NCBI RefSeq assembly: GCF_024055665.1
Contig: NZ_JAMXMC010000013.1
Coordinates: forward strand, 36,323 to 100,322
Direction: 5' to 3'
Length of the DNA stretch: 64,000 nt
Source: Ideonella oryzae
GTDB lineage: Bacteria > Pseudomonadota > Gammaproteobacteria > Burkholderiales > Burkholderiaceae_C
Shown here in pieces: positions 40,177 through 48,979 of the stretch. A program made the position numbers and the translations under genes. Position 1 is the first letter of the stretch; each line of letters starts with the position of its first letter. The notes below the pieces were generated by a model that worked only from the letters and a program-made list of their open reading frames with translations, was not told the origin of the DNA and ran no database searches.

Positions 40177-41070
40177 ATGCCCTTGCGTCACCTGCTGCTC
40201 GCCCTGGCCGTCGTTGCTGTCTGGGGCACCAACTTCGTCGTCATCCGCTGGGGCCTGGCTGAGCTGCCGCCCTTCGCCTTCGCGGCGCTGCGTTTTGCGC
40301 TGTCCTCATTGCCCCTGCTGCCCTTCATCGCCCGGCCGGCCACCGGCTGGCGCACGCTGGCCAGCTTCGGTGTGCTGCTGGGCGTGGGCCAGTTCGGACT
40401 GCTCTTCCTGGCCATGCGCTCGGACATCTCGCCCGGCCTGGCCTCGCTGGTCATCCAGACCCAGGTCTTTTTCACCATCGGCCTGGCCATGTTGCTGCGC
40501 GGCGAGGGCCTGCGCCCGCTACAGATCCTGGGCTTTGCCCTGGCGCTGGCCGGCATGGGGCTGATTGGCCTGCATGTCACTGGCGCGGCCGGCACCGCCG
40601 GCATCAGCACCCTGGGCCTGTTGCTGGTGCTGGGCGCGGCCTTCAGTTGGGCCGTGGCCAACCTGGTGGCCCGCTCGGCCGGCAAGGTCGATCCGCTGGG
40701 CTTTATGGTCTGGTCCAGCCTGGCGGCGGTGCCGCCGCTGGTGGGCATCAGCCTGCTGGCCGAAGGCGGCCCGGCCCACCTGGCCCAGGTGGTGGGCGCG
40801 GCCAGCCTGACCGCCTGGGGCGCGGTGCTGTGGCAGGCGGTGGGCAACACCCTGTTCGGCTACGGCGCCTGGAACTGGCTCTTGGCGCGCTACCCGGCCG
40901 CCACCGTGGCACCCACGGCGCTGCTGGTGCCGGTCTTCGGCATGCTGTCGTCCAGCGCCGCGCTGGGCGAACCCCTGCCCCCCTGGAAGTTGGGGGCTGC
41001 CGCTTTGGTGCTGGGCGGGCTGGCATTGAACCTGCTGGCGACGCGCCTGAAGGGCCCTGCCCGCGCCTGA
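40177..41070 (+). CDS. eamA: EamA-family metabolite exporter
   Basis: 297-residue inner-membrane protein with about ten spans in two EamA repeats. It resembles E. coli EamA (YdeD), the exporter of O-acetylserine and cysteine pathway metabolites: AVWGTNFVVIRWGLAELPPF, SPGLASLVIQTQVFFTI, LGAAFSWAVANLVARSAGK and APTALLVPVFGMLSSSAALG. The start is ATG 40177, because a GTG further upstream overlaps the regulator. Substrate is by homology only. Confidence 0.85.
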   Translation: MPLRHLLLALAVVAVWGTNFVVIRWGLAELPPFAFAALRFALSSLPLLPFIARPATGWRTLASFGVLLGVGQFGLLFLAMRSDISPGLASLVIQTQVFFTIGLAMLLRGEGLRPLQILGFALALAGMGLIGLHVTGAAGTAGISTLGLLLVLGAAFSWAVANLVARSAGKVDPLGFMVWSSLAAVPPLVGISLLAEGGPAHLAQVVGAASLTAWGAVLWQAVGNTLFGYGAWNWLLARYPAATVAPTALLVPVFGMLSSSAALGEPLPPWKLGAAALVLGGLALNLLATRLKGPARA

Positions 41071-41129
41071 GCGCCCCTGGGCGCCCTGTTCTGGTGAGTT
41101 CTGGTGAGATGCGTCACAAGGAGACAACC

Positions 41130-41417
41130 ATGATGCTGCACGACCGTACCCCCGCCATCAGCCGCCTGCGCACCACGCTGGACCAATGGTCCAGCGGTGC
41201 ATTGCCCGCCGACGTGGTGTGTGCCCGCTTTCGCCTGGCCGCACTGGAATGGAATGGTTTGCCCGAACGCTATGAAAGCGTGCTGGAGCGCCTGCTGCAG
41301 CCGCTGGACACCGCGGTCATGCTGGGCGACGACAGCTGCGGTTTGAGCCGTGCCGACCTGGCCCAGGCCCTGCAGCAGTGGCTGGACCATGCCAGCCAGC
41401 TGCCGGCCCGGCACTGA
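41130..41417 (+). CDS. Small unknown protein
   Basis: 95 residues, soluble and mostly helical (SRLRTTLDQWSSGALPADVV; ERLLQPLDTAVMLGDDSCGL; LAQALQQWLDHASQ). ATG 41130 is preceded by AAGGAGACAACC, an ideal ribosome site, which supports expression. No family recognised. It ends 15 bp from the convergent TPR gene. Confidence 0.65.
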   Translation: MMLHDRTPAISRLRTTLDQWSSGALPADVVCARFRLAALEWNGLPERYESVLERLLQPLDTAVMLGDDSCGLSRADLAQALQQWLDHASQLPARH

Positions 41418-41432
41418 ACCGCGCTGGCGGCG

Positions 41433-42815
41433 TCAGGACAGGCTCAGCCGCAGTCGCTCGGCCCAGCGCCGGGTCAGCGGCGTGGCGGGCTTGGCCATCA
41501 GCCGTTCATTGAGCAGGGCCCGGCCCACCGGCGCGTGCGGGACTTGCGCAGCCGCCGCCATCAGCGTTTGGTCCACCAGGTCGCGCTGCACATGGCTGCC
41601 GCCCAGGCGGCGCACCATCGGCCGCACTGCCTGCAGCGTGGCCAGGGCCTGCTCGGCCTCGCCGCAGGCCAGGGCCAGCAGGCCGCGCATCACCGGCAGG
41701 CCCACCTCGCGCGCCACCGCATGGTTGCTGCGCCGGGCCTCTTCGGGCTGCATGGCCCGTGCGGCGCAGCGTGCCAGCCAGCCTTCCGCCTGCACCAGCT
41801 CCCCCGCGCCCAGGTAGGCCAGCATCAGGTGCACATCGTTGAAGGCCCAATGCCCGGCTTCTTCCGGTGGCACCGCGGCCTCGTGCAGCAGCTGCACAAA
41901 GCGTGCGCCCACGTCCTCGCCCAGCAGGTGCATGCGCCACAGCAGCGAGGCCGCGTCCAGCCGCTGCGCCAGCGTGGGCGTGGCCGGGCCGGTCAGGTGC
42001 GCGTCCATCAGCCGGTGCACGCCCGGCAGGTCCAGCGCCTCCAGGCGGAACAGGGCCATGTGCCACCACAGGTGGGCGGCAAAGACGTTGTCCTCGGCCC
42101 AGCGGGGCTGGTGCTGGCGCAGCCAGGCGGTGCCGTCTTCAAACCGGCCCTGCATGTCCAGCGCATGGGCCACCGCATGCACCGCCCAGGGCGCGCTGGG
42201 GCTGGCGCCCACCGCACGCCGGCCCACGTCCTCGGCCTGTGGATAGAGGTTGTTCTCCTCCAGGCCGAAGGCATACAGCCCCAGCATGTGCGGGAACAGC
42301 GGGTCGCTCTCGTCCCACTCGGGCAGGCTGCGCGCCGGGCGCAGGCGCAGGCTGAGGGTGTCACCCAGGCACAGGTCCCAGTGGTGGGCCCATTGCAGGG
42401 CCAGGGCGTCGCGCGGGTGTTCCAGCAGCAGTTCGTCCCACAGCCGGCAGGCCTGCTGCCAGCGGCCCTCGGCCACTGCGCGCAGCGCCACCAGGTGCGC
42501 CTGCTCGCGGGGAGGCGCTTCCGCGCACAGGGGCGCGGCTTGGTCCAGCAGGGCCAGCGCGCGCGGCAGGTGGGTGGCTTCGTCCAGGCTCAACCAATGG
42601 CCGGCCTGCATCAGCAAGGGCAGGCCCCAGGTCGGGTCGGCCGCGTGGGCTGTGTCCAGATCCGGCAGAGGGGAGCCTTGGAAGGACATCATGCGCGTCA
42701 GCGCAGATTCGGCATGGTCGGCCGCTTCGCGCACGGCCGTGCCCAGGCGCTGGTCGCGCGCATCCCGCAGGCACAGGCACGGAACGGGCGGCGAACTCAC
42801 GGTGGCAGACTCCAT
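41433..42815 (-). CDS. TPR protein of the TTC38-like family
   Basis: 460-residue soluble protein built of helical repeats, with blocks such as FPHMLGLYAFGLEENNLYPQ, AVHAVAHALDMQGRFEDGTA, LWWHMALFRLEALDLPGVHR and GHWAFNDVHLMLAYLGAGEL. The pattern (HAVAHALDMQGR; HLWWHMALF) is that of the tetratricopeptide repeat 38 family found in bacteria and eukaryotes; its function is unknown. ATG 42815 is used; upstream in-frame starts add no recognisable sequence. Confidence 0.78.
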   Translation of the reverse strand: MESATVSSPPVPCLCLRDARDQRLGTAVREAADHAESALTRMMSFQGSPLPDLDTAHAADPTWGLPLLMQAGHWLSLDEATHLPRALALLDQAAPLCAEAPPREQAHLVALRAVAEGRWQQACRLWDELLLEHPRDALALQWAHHWDLCLGDTLSLRLRPARSLPEWDESDPLFPHMLGLYAFGLEENNLYPQAEDVGRRAVGASPSAPWAVHAVAHALDMQGRFEDGTAWLRQHQPRWAEDNVFAAHLWWHMALFRLEALDLPGVHRLMDAHLTGPATPTLAQRLDAASLLWRMHLLGEDVGARFVQLLHEAAVPPEEAGHWAFNDVHLMLAYLGAGELVQAEGWLARCAARAMQPEEARRSNHAVAREVGLPVMRGLLALACGEAEQALATLQAVRPMVRRLGGSHVQRDLVDQTLMAAAAQVPHAPVGRALLNERLMAKPATPLTRRWAERLRLSLS

Positions 42816-43195
42816 GGGTGCGGTGGCGAATGCTTGCACTTTAAGGCATCGCCCACCCGCCGGTCTGGAATGCGCGTTGTCGGCCGCCATGGCCACGCGC
42901 AGAGGGGGCACCGAACGGCCGCTGAATGGGGTGTCGCCGGTGTTCCGCCTGGGCTCGAATGCACATCTTTCTTAACTCAAGTCAGGGCGGGTTCCATCGT
43001 CTGCCCGTAGGGGACCTGTCACATCTCCGTCGACGGTCGGAACCTCCCGCAGGGCTATAGTGACTTTCGCTCGGAAATCCTGAAGGATCGGGATGGCTGT
43101 TGCAGTCTGTCACTCGGGCTGGAACGGTTCATGCATTTTTCGGGCGCGCCCTGCGGTGGGTGCGCCGTCCGGGTCAAAGTTTGTCGGAAGTGCCA
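42816..43195. promoter_or_regulatory. 380-bp non-coding gap carrying the putative EPS operon promoter
   Basis: No convincing gene. It separates the leftward TPR gene from the rightward EPS operon, so promoters for both should lie here. TATAGT at 43056-43061 could be a -10 box for epsD, 135 bp upstream of its start, but no good -35 is visible. I found no sigma-54 site. An AT-rich patch (TCTTTCTTAACTCAAGTC) lies at about 42966-42983. Confidence 0.35.
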
Positions 43196-44167
43196 ATGAA
43201 GAATCAGCGCAGTTCTTGTCTGACTCACCTGTGTGTCGCACTGGCGTGGTCCGGGGTGGCCTTGCTGGCAGGGTGTGGTGGACATGACGGGGGTGCCACG
43301 CAGGTGGCAGCCAAGGTGAATGGGCAGGAGCTCACGGTCCACCAGATCAACTTCGTGTTGCAGCAGAACCCCCAGCTGGCGGCCGCGGTGGGCAGCGAAG
43401 GCCCCCGGCAGGTGCTGGACCGCCTGATCGATCAGGAGGTCACGCTGCAGCAAGCTCAGGCGCAGAAACTCGATCGCGACCCGAACGTGGTCGCGGCCAT
43501 CGAGGCCGCCAAGCGAGACATCCTTGCCCGGGCCTACATGGACCGTCAGCTGGAGAGGGTGCCCGCGCCCACACCGCAGGACGTGCAGGCCTACTTCGAC
43601 AGCAAGCCGGAGCTTTTTGCGCAGCGGCAGATCTACACCTTGACCGAGGTGCAGCTGACCCTGCCGCCTGAGGCAGTGGCCGAGCTGCGGACCCTGCTGC
43701 AGTCTGGCAAGACCGCCGAGTCTCTGGCCCAATGGGCCGGCAGCAAGCAGTACCGTGCGCTGGTCAATCACCTTGTCCGGCCGGCCGAGGGGCTGCCGCT
43801 GACCATGCTGCCTCAACTGGCCTCCGCGGCGGATGGGCAGGGCGTGATGCAGATGGAGGGCGGCTTGGCCCATGTCTTTTTTGTAGAGTCTCGCCGTGCC
43901 GAGCCGGTGACCTTGGAGCAGGCGCGCGCCGCCATTCAGGCGGCGATCGTCAATGAGCGCAAGCGCCAGGCGGCGGTGGACGAGGTGAGGCGGCTGCGTG
44001 GAGCCGCCAAGGTGGAGTATGTGGGGCTGTTTGCTGCCTCCGCCCCGGAAGGGGCGACGGGGCCGCGTGACACGCCGCCTGCCACGATGCCTGTGGAGGC
44101 CGCCGGATCTGCGGCGTCCGCGGGGCTGGACGATGCAACCTTGAAGAAAGGCTTGGGCTTGAAATGA
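43196..44167 (+). CDS. epsD: EpsD-family peptidyl-prolyl isomerase-like lipoprotein
   Basis: 323 residues. Signal and lipobox (ALAWSGVALLAGC) at the N-terminus, then a SurA/PpiC-like chaperone region (VAAKVNGQELTVHQINFVLQ, VLDRLIDQEVTLQQAQAQKL) and a weak rotamase domain (about 140-260). EpsD-type proteins open exosortase-linked exopolysaccharide loci and are thought to assist periplasmic export components. ATG 43196 (GGAAG upstream) gives the lipoprotein signal directly; ATG 43100 is in frame but adds a non-signal leader. It overlaps the next gene (ATGA). Confidence 0.85.
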   Translation: MKNQRSSCLTHLCVALAWSGVALLAGCGGHDGGATQVAAKVNGQELTVHQINFVLQQNPQLAAAVGSEGPRQVLDRLIDQEVTLQQAQAQKLDRDPNVVAAIEAAKRDILARAYMDRQLERVPAPTPQDVQAYFDSKPELFAQRQIYTLTEVQLTLPPEAVAELRTLLQSGKTAESLAQWAGSKQYRALVNHLVRPAEGLPLTMLPQLASAADGQGVMQMEGGLAHVFFVESRRAEPVTLEQARAAIQAAIVNERKRQAAVDEVRRLRGAAKVEYVGLFAASAPEGATGPRDTPPATMPVEAAGSAASAGLDDATLKKGLGLK

Positions 44168-44979
44168 AGCAACTCCTGCGCAGTCTGTTCGTCGCGTTCC
44201 TGACGGCCTTTGTCGTCCTGTCGCCTGTTCGCGCCGCCGGGACGGTCGAGGTCCCGGAGTACCGCCTGGGCGGTGGTGATCTGATCAAGATCCTGGTCTA
44301 CCAGAACCCCGACCTGACGCTGGAAACGCGTCTGTCGGACAGCGGCAGTGCGTCCTATCCCTTGCTGGGGACCATCAAGCTGGGCGGGCTGACCGTGGCG
44401 GAGGCCGAGCGCCTGATCGCCAATGGCTTGCGCAAGGGTGAGTTCGTCAAGGACCCCCAGGTCACCGTGGTGCTGGAGACCGCGCGGGGCAGTCAGGTGA
44501 GCGTGCTGGGGCAGGTCCAGAAGCCGGGGCGCTATGTGCTGGAAACGGGGCAGACCCACCTCAGCGATGTGCTGGCGATGGCCGGGGGCCTCACGCCGCA
44601 GCTGGGTGCGGATCAGGTCACCGTGGTGGGCTCGCGCGATGGCAAGCCCTTCCGCAAGGAAGTGGACCTGGCCCAGATGTTCGCCAGCGCGGAGCGTCCG
44701 AACGACCTGCTGATGCAGGGCAATGACGTGGTCTACGTGGATCGGGCGCCGGTCTTCTACATCTACGGCGAAGTGCAGAAGCCGGGGCAACTGCGGCTGG
44801 AGCGCGGCATGACCCTGCTGCAGGGCCTGGCCGCGGGTGGGGGGCTGACGCAGCGGGGGACCGAGCGGGGCATCCGCATCCACCGCCGCACGCCCACGGG
44901 CACGCAGATCCTGGAATCCGACATGCAGGCCCGGTTGCAGGACGGCGATGTGATCTACGTGCAGCAGAGTCTGTTCTGA
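44164..44979 (+). CDS. epsE: EpsE polysaccharide export protein (Wza-like)
   Basis: 271-residue outer-membrane/periplasmic export protein. Cleavable signal (LFVAFLTAFVVLSPVRAAG); the poly-export domain starts EYRLGGGDLIKILVYQNPDL. Two SLBB-like repeats follow (VSVLGQVQKPGRYVLETGQT and FYIYGEVQKPGQLRLERGMT). No lipobox cysteine is seen, as is usual for the EpsE type. It forms the exit conduit for the exopolysaccharide with EpsF. Confidence 0.93.
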   Translation: MKQLLRSLFVAFLTAFVVLSPVRAAGTVEVPEYRLGGGDLIKILVYQNPDLTLETRLSDSGSASYPLLGTIKLGGLTVAEAERLIANGLRKGEFVKDPQVTVVLETARGSQVSVLGQVQKPGRYVLETGQTHLSDVLAMAGGLTPQLGADQVTVVGSRDGKPFRKEVDLAQMFASAERPNDLLMQGNDVVYVDRAPVFYIYGEVQKPGQLRLERGMTLLQGLAAGGGLTQRGTERGIRIHRRTPTGTQILESDMQARLQDGDVIYVQQSLF

Positions 44980-44992
44980 TCAGGCGGGCGCG

Positions 44993-46411
44993 ATGAGCTT
45001 TTCCCAATTCATCTCCATCCTGCGGGCACGCTGGCGTCTGTCCCTGCTGGTCTTGACCGTGACCGTGCTGGCGACCATCGTGGTCAGCCTGAATCTGCCC
45101 AAGCGTTACACCGCCACGGCCAGCGTGGTGGTCGAAGTCAAGCCCGATCCCATCAGCGGCGCCGTCTACGGCGGCATGATGAATCCGAGCATCATGGCCA
45201 CCCAAGCCGACATCATCACCAGCGACCGGGTCGCGCGGCAGGTGGCCAAGAGCCTCAAGCTTGCGCAGAACCCCGAGATCGTCAGCCAGTGGCGGGACTC
45301 CACCAAGGGGAAGGGGTCCATGGACGACTGGCTGGCCGGGCTGTTGAAGCGGCAGCTCGAGATCCAGCCCAGCCGGGAATCGAATGTCATCACCATCAAC
45401 TACCAGGCGGCCGATCCGATTTTCGCGGCCGCGGTGGCGAACGCCTTCGTGCAGGCCTACATCGACACCACCATCGATCTGAGGGTGGAGCCGGCGCGGC
45501 AGTACAGCGGGTTCTTCAACCAGCGGGCCCAGGCTGCGCGCGAAAAGCTCGAGTCCTCGCAGACGCGCCTGTCCGAGTACCAGCGTGAGCGCGGCATCGT
45601 GGGGGGGGACGAGCGGCTGGACATCGAGACACAGCGCCTGAACGAGCTCAGCAGCCAGCTGGTGCTGTTGCAGTCGCTGGCGGCGGAGAGCTCGAGCCGG
45701 AGCGCGCAGGCGGCCAAGTCGGCAGATCGGATGTCCGAGGCGCTCACCGATCCCGCGGTCGGCAGCCTCAAGGTGGAGCTCAACCGGGCCGAGGCCAATC
45801 TTCAGGACCTGAACACGCGGCTGGGGCCGAACAATCCGCAGGTCATCCAGGCGCGGGCGTCGATCGCAGAGTTGCGCAGCCGTCTGGAGACCGAGACGCG
45901 GCGTGCCGTGGGCAGCGCCACCGTCAACGCCAACGTCAATGCGGCCCGGGTGGCCGAGGTCAAGTCCGCGCTGGAGGCGCAGCGGACCAAGGTGCTGAAG
46001 ATGAAGGAAAGCCGCGACGAGATGAGCGTGCTGCAACGCGATGTCGACAACGCGCAGCAGGCGTATGACGCCATCGTGGGGCGGATGAACCAGAGCAGCC
46101 TGGAAAGCCAGACACAGCAGAGCAACGTCAACGTGCTGAGCTCCGCGGTGCCGCCGCTGACGCAGTCCAGCCCGCGCCTGGGGTTGAACATCGCACTGGC
46201 CCTGGTGCTGGGCACGATGCTGGCGGTGGCCAGTGCCATCGTTCGAGAGCTGATGGACCGCCGTGTGCGCGGACCGGAAGATCTCGTGGCGGCCCTGGGG
46301 CTGCCCATCGTGGGCGTGATGCCCCGTCCGGCCTTCAAGGGCAAGGCGCCCAGCCTGATGGCGCAGCGCGTGATCTCCGGCCGCCTGGCCGGCCCTGGCA
46401 AGAAGGCTTGA
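44993..46411 (+). CDS. epsF: EpsF chain-length determinant protein (Wzz/PCP family)
   Basis: 472-residue inner-membrane polysaccharide co-polymerase. TM1 is near residues 15-35 (RLSLLVLTVTVLATIVVSLN), with a long periplasmic coiled coil (about 180-370, many Gln/Glu/Arg). TM2 is near 395-415, with a short cytosolic tail. A PCP-typical PPLTQSSPRLGLNIALALVL block precedes TM2. It works with the EpsG kinase, whose gene starts 15 bp downstream, to set chain length. Confidence 0.92.
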   Translation: MSFSQFISILRARWRLSLLVLTVTVLATIVVSLNLPKRYTATASVVVEVKPDPISGAVYGGMMNPSIMATQADIITSDRVARQVAKSLKLAQNPEIVSQWRDSTKGKGSMDDWLAGLLKRQLEIQPSRESNVITINYQAADPIFAAAVANAFVQAYIDTTIDLRVEPARQYSGFFNQRAQAAREKLESSQTRLSEYQRERGIVGGDERLDIETQRLNELSSQLVLLQSLAAESSSRSAQAAKSADRMSEALTDPAVGSLKVELNRAEANLQDLNTRLGPNNPQVIQARASIAELRSRLETETRRAVGSATVNANVNAARVAEVKSALEAQRTKVLKMKESRDEMSVLQRDVDNAQQAYDAIVGRMNQSSLESQTQQSNVNVLSSAVPPLTQSSPRLGLNIALALVLGTMLAVASAIVRELMDRRVRGPEDLVAALGLPIVGVMPRPAFKGKAPSLMAQRVISGRLAGPGKKA

Positions 46412-46426
46412 TCTGACGTTCACACC

Positions 46427-47338
46427 ATGAGCCAAACTCCTACTGACTCGGAAGACATCAAACCTGCCAAGGCCGTGCCCAGCGCCGAGGATGTTCGCAG
46501 CCTGGGCGAGATCATTCGCGACACCCGCAATCTCTCCGCCAAGCAGGTGGGTGAGATCCTGGAATACCAGCGCATCAACGGGCTGAAGTTCGGGGAGGCG
46601 GCCATCGCATTGGGCCTGGCCACACCGGACGATGTGCTGCATGCCTTGTCCAAGCAGTTCAACTACGCCTATGGCGGGCAGGAAACCCAGAACAGCAGCC
46701 CGGAACTGGTGGTGCTGGCCCAGCCCTTCGGTCATCAGGCCGAGGCCTTCCGGGCCATGCGGGCGCAGATCCTGATGCGCACTCAGCCCACCGCGGAGGA
46801 GGGCGCGCCCACCAAGAAGCGGGCCCTGGCCGTGCTGAGCGCCACCACCGGAGATGGCAAGACCTTCTTTGCTGCCAATCTGGCGGTGGCCTTTGCCCAG
46901 CTGGGTCAGCGCACGCTCATCATTGACGCCGATTTGCGCGGGCCTCGCCTGCACGAGGTCTTCGACCTCGCCAGTGGCACCGGTCTGGCGGGCCTCCTCA
47001 GCGGACGGCGAGGGGAGAGTGTGATCAAGCCCGCCAAGGGGGTGCCCAACCTCTTTGTCCTGCCCGTGGGCATCAGTCCGCCCAACCCGCTGGAACTGCT
47101 GGAGGGCCCGGCCTTCGGCCTGCTGCTGATGGAACTGCTGACCAAGTTCGACCACGTCATCATCGACACACCCGCCGCCAGCTTTGGTGCGGACGGCCTG
47201 GTGGTGGCTGCGCGTTGCGGCCTGGCACTGGTCATCGCGCGCAAGGATCAAAACAGCATCGAGGCGGTGCAGAGCCTGGTGGGCAGTCTCCATGCGACCC
47301 AAGCGGCCGTGGTCGGCGTGGTCATGAACGAATTCTGA
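46427..47338 (+). CDS. epsG: EpsG tyrosine-protein kinase / chain-length regulator
   Basis: 303-residue BY-kinase. Residues about 20-90 form a GspE/MshEN-like N-domain (LGEIIRDTRNLSAKQVGEIL; FGEAAIALGLATPDDVLHAL). The P-loop domain has Walker A ATTGDGKTFFAANLAVAF (about 140), Walker A' IIDADLRGPRLHEVFD and Walker B HVIIDTPAA. There is no Tyr-rich C-terminal tail. The MshEN-like domain could bind c-di-GMP, a possible link to biofilm control; that is inference. Confidence 0.92.
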   Translation: MSQTPTDSEDIKPAKAVPSAEDVRSLGEIIRDTRNLSAKQVGEILEYQRINGLKFGEAAIALGLATPDDVLHALSKQFNYAYGGQETQNSSPELVVLAQPFGHQAEAFRAMRAQILMRTQPTAEEGAPTKKRALAVLSATTGDGKTFFAANLAVAFAQLGQRTLIIDADLRGPRLHEVFDLASGTGLAGLLSGRRGESVIKPAKGVPNLFVLPVGISPPNPLELLEGPAFGLLLMELLTKFDHVIIDTPAASFGADGLVVAARCGLALVIARKDQNSIEAVQSLVGSLHATQAAVVGVVMNEF

Positions 47339-47353
47339 GACGGGGCCGCAGGC

Positions 47354-48232
47354 ATGGCCTCGTCCGGTTCCCCCGCTCGCTGGGATGGGTCACGGCATGC
47401 GCCGTGGCTGATGATGCTGGCGGGGCTGGTGGTCCTCTACGGACCGACGCTGTACGACCTTCTGTCGGGGCCGTGGCTGTCCGACCAGCAAGGGCATGGT
47501 CCCATCATCCTGTTGCTCGTCGGCTGGCTCATCCGGCAGCGGTGGTCTCAGGTGGACGATGCAACGCTGTCGGCGCCGGTGCCGCGGGTGGCCTGGCCGG
47601 TGTTGCTCATGGCCTGCGCCACCTATGTGATCGGCCGCTCGCAAGGGGTGCTTGTGTTCGAGCTGGGCTCGCTCATCCCCATGCTGGCAGGGGTGGTGCT
47701 TCTGCTGCGCGGCCCCCGCCAGCTGCGGGCCGTGGCATTTCCCCTGGTCTTCATGTGCTTCATGGTGCCCTTGCCCGGCGCCATCGTGGATGCCGTCACG
47801 ATGCCGGTGAAGCTGGCGGTGTCCGCCACGGTGGGGCAAGTGCTGTACTGGGCGGGGTTTCCCATCAGCCTGTCGGGGGTCCTGATCCAGATCGGGCCCT
47901 ATCAACTCCTGGTCGCGGATGCCTGTGCGGGGCTGACCACCCTGTTCACCCTGGAAGCGCTGGGGTTCCTGTACCTCAACATCGTGCGCTCCTCTTCGAT
48001 GGCGCGGAATGTGATCCTGGGAATCCTGATCGTGCCGATCAGCTTCATGGCCAATGTGATCCGGGTGATGACTCTTGTGCTGATCACCTACTACCTCGGC
48101 GACGCCGCCGGGCAGGGCTTTCTGCATGGCTTTGCCGGACTGCTCTTGTTCGTCACGGCACTCCTGCTCACGCTGGGGGTGGATGGGCTGCTTCAGCGCA
48201 GCCTGCCAGGCCAAGGGGCCGCGCATGCCTGA
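47354..48232 (+). CDS. xrtB: Exosortase B (EpsH type)
   Basis: 292-residue polytopic membrane transpeptidase that processes PEP-CTERM proteins. About eight spans. The catalytic residues are visible: Cys in VADACAGLTTLFTLEALGFL, Arg in MANVIRVMTLVLITYYLGD and His in GFLHGFAGLLLF. Family signature MVPLPGAIVDAVTMPVKLAV. No PEP-CTERM substrate gene is seen in this window. It overlaps epsI by 8 bp. Confidence 0.93.
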   Translation: MASSGSPARWDGSRHAPWLMMLAGLVVLYGPTLYDLLSGPWLSDQQGHGPIILLLVGWLIRQRWSQVDDATLSAPVPRVAWPVLLMACATYVIGRSQGVLVFELGSLIPMLAGVVLLLRGPRQLRAVAFPLVFMCFMVPLPGAIVDAVTMPVKLAVSATVGQVLYWAGFPISLSGVLIQIGPYQLLVADACAGLTTLFTLEALGFLYLNIVRSSSMARNVILGILIVPISFMANVIRVMTLVLITYYLGDAAGQGFLHGFAGLLLFVTALLLTLGVDGLLQRSLPGQGAAHA

Positions 48233-48935
48233 GGCCCGTGCGCAGCCTTCCATCCTGGGGCGCGCGTGCCTGGCCCTGGCCCTCATGCTGTGCAGTGCGT
48301 GGGGGGCACACATCGGCATTCCCCGGACACGCCTGGCCGACCAGCGTGTGGCGCGTGTCGAAATCCAGGATTTTGTGCCGGTCCGTTTCGGGGCCTGGCG
48401 TCTGGACACCCGGGATGCCCTGGGCGTGGTCAACCCTGAGGCGGTCGAACTGCAGGACAAGCTCTACAGCCAGATCCTCACGCGGGTGTACCAGGACGAC
48501 CGCGGACATCGGGTGATGCTCGTGGTGGCCTATGGGGGGGATCAGCGCGACCAGCTGGCCTTCCATTACCCGGAGATCTGTTACCCAGCACAGGGCTTTC
48601 TTGTGGCCCACTCGACCAATGTCGACATCCCCCTGGCTGGACACACATTGGCTGCCCGACGCCTCGAGACCTCCAAGGGGCCTCTGAGGGTGGAGCCCTT
48701 GACGTACTGGGCCGTGGTGGGTGACCGCGTGGTGCGCGGGCGGCTGGACCGCAACTTCGTGCAGCTGCGCTACGGCCTGCACGGCACGATTCCCGACGGG
48801 GTGCTGGTCCGTGTCTCCACCATTGGCACCGATGCACCCGCGGAGTTCGCCATGCAGGTGGCCTTCATCGAAGAGATGCTGGCTGCCATGAAGCCCGCGG
48901 CGCGGGACTTCTTCCTCGGGCAAGCGCAGCGCTGA
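48225..48935 (+). CDS. epsI: EpsI exosortase-associated protein (DUF3485)
   Basis: 236 residues with an N-terminal span (CLALALMLCSAWGAHIGIP) and a periplasmic DUF3485 domain: LQDKLYSQILTRVYQD, VVAYGGDQRDQLAFHYPEIC, YPAQGFLV, YWAVVGDRVV and FVQLRYGLHGTIPDGVLVRV. EpsI proteins always accompany exosortases, either fused or adjacent; biochemical role unknown. Confidence 0.9.
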   Translation: MPEARAQPSILGRACLALALMLCSAWGAHIGIPRTRLADQRVARVEIQDFVPVRFGAWRLDTRDALGVVNPEAVELQDKLYSQILTRVYQDDRGHRVMLVVAYGGDQRDQLAFHYPEICYPAQGFLVAHSTNVDIPLAGHTLAARRLETSKGPLRVEPLTYWAVVGDRVVRGRLDRNFVQLRYGLHGTIPDGVLVRVSTIGTDAPAEFAMQVAFIEEMLAAMKPAARDFFLGQAQR

Positions 48936-48979
48936 TCGCTTGGCGCCCAGACACCGTTTTCTCGCCATTGCCGTCACCC

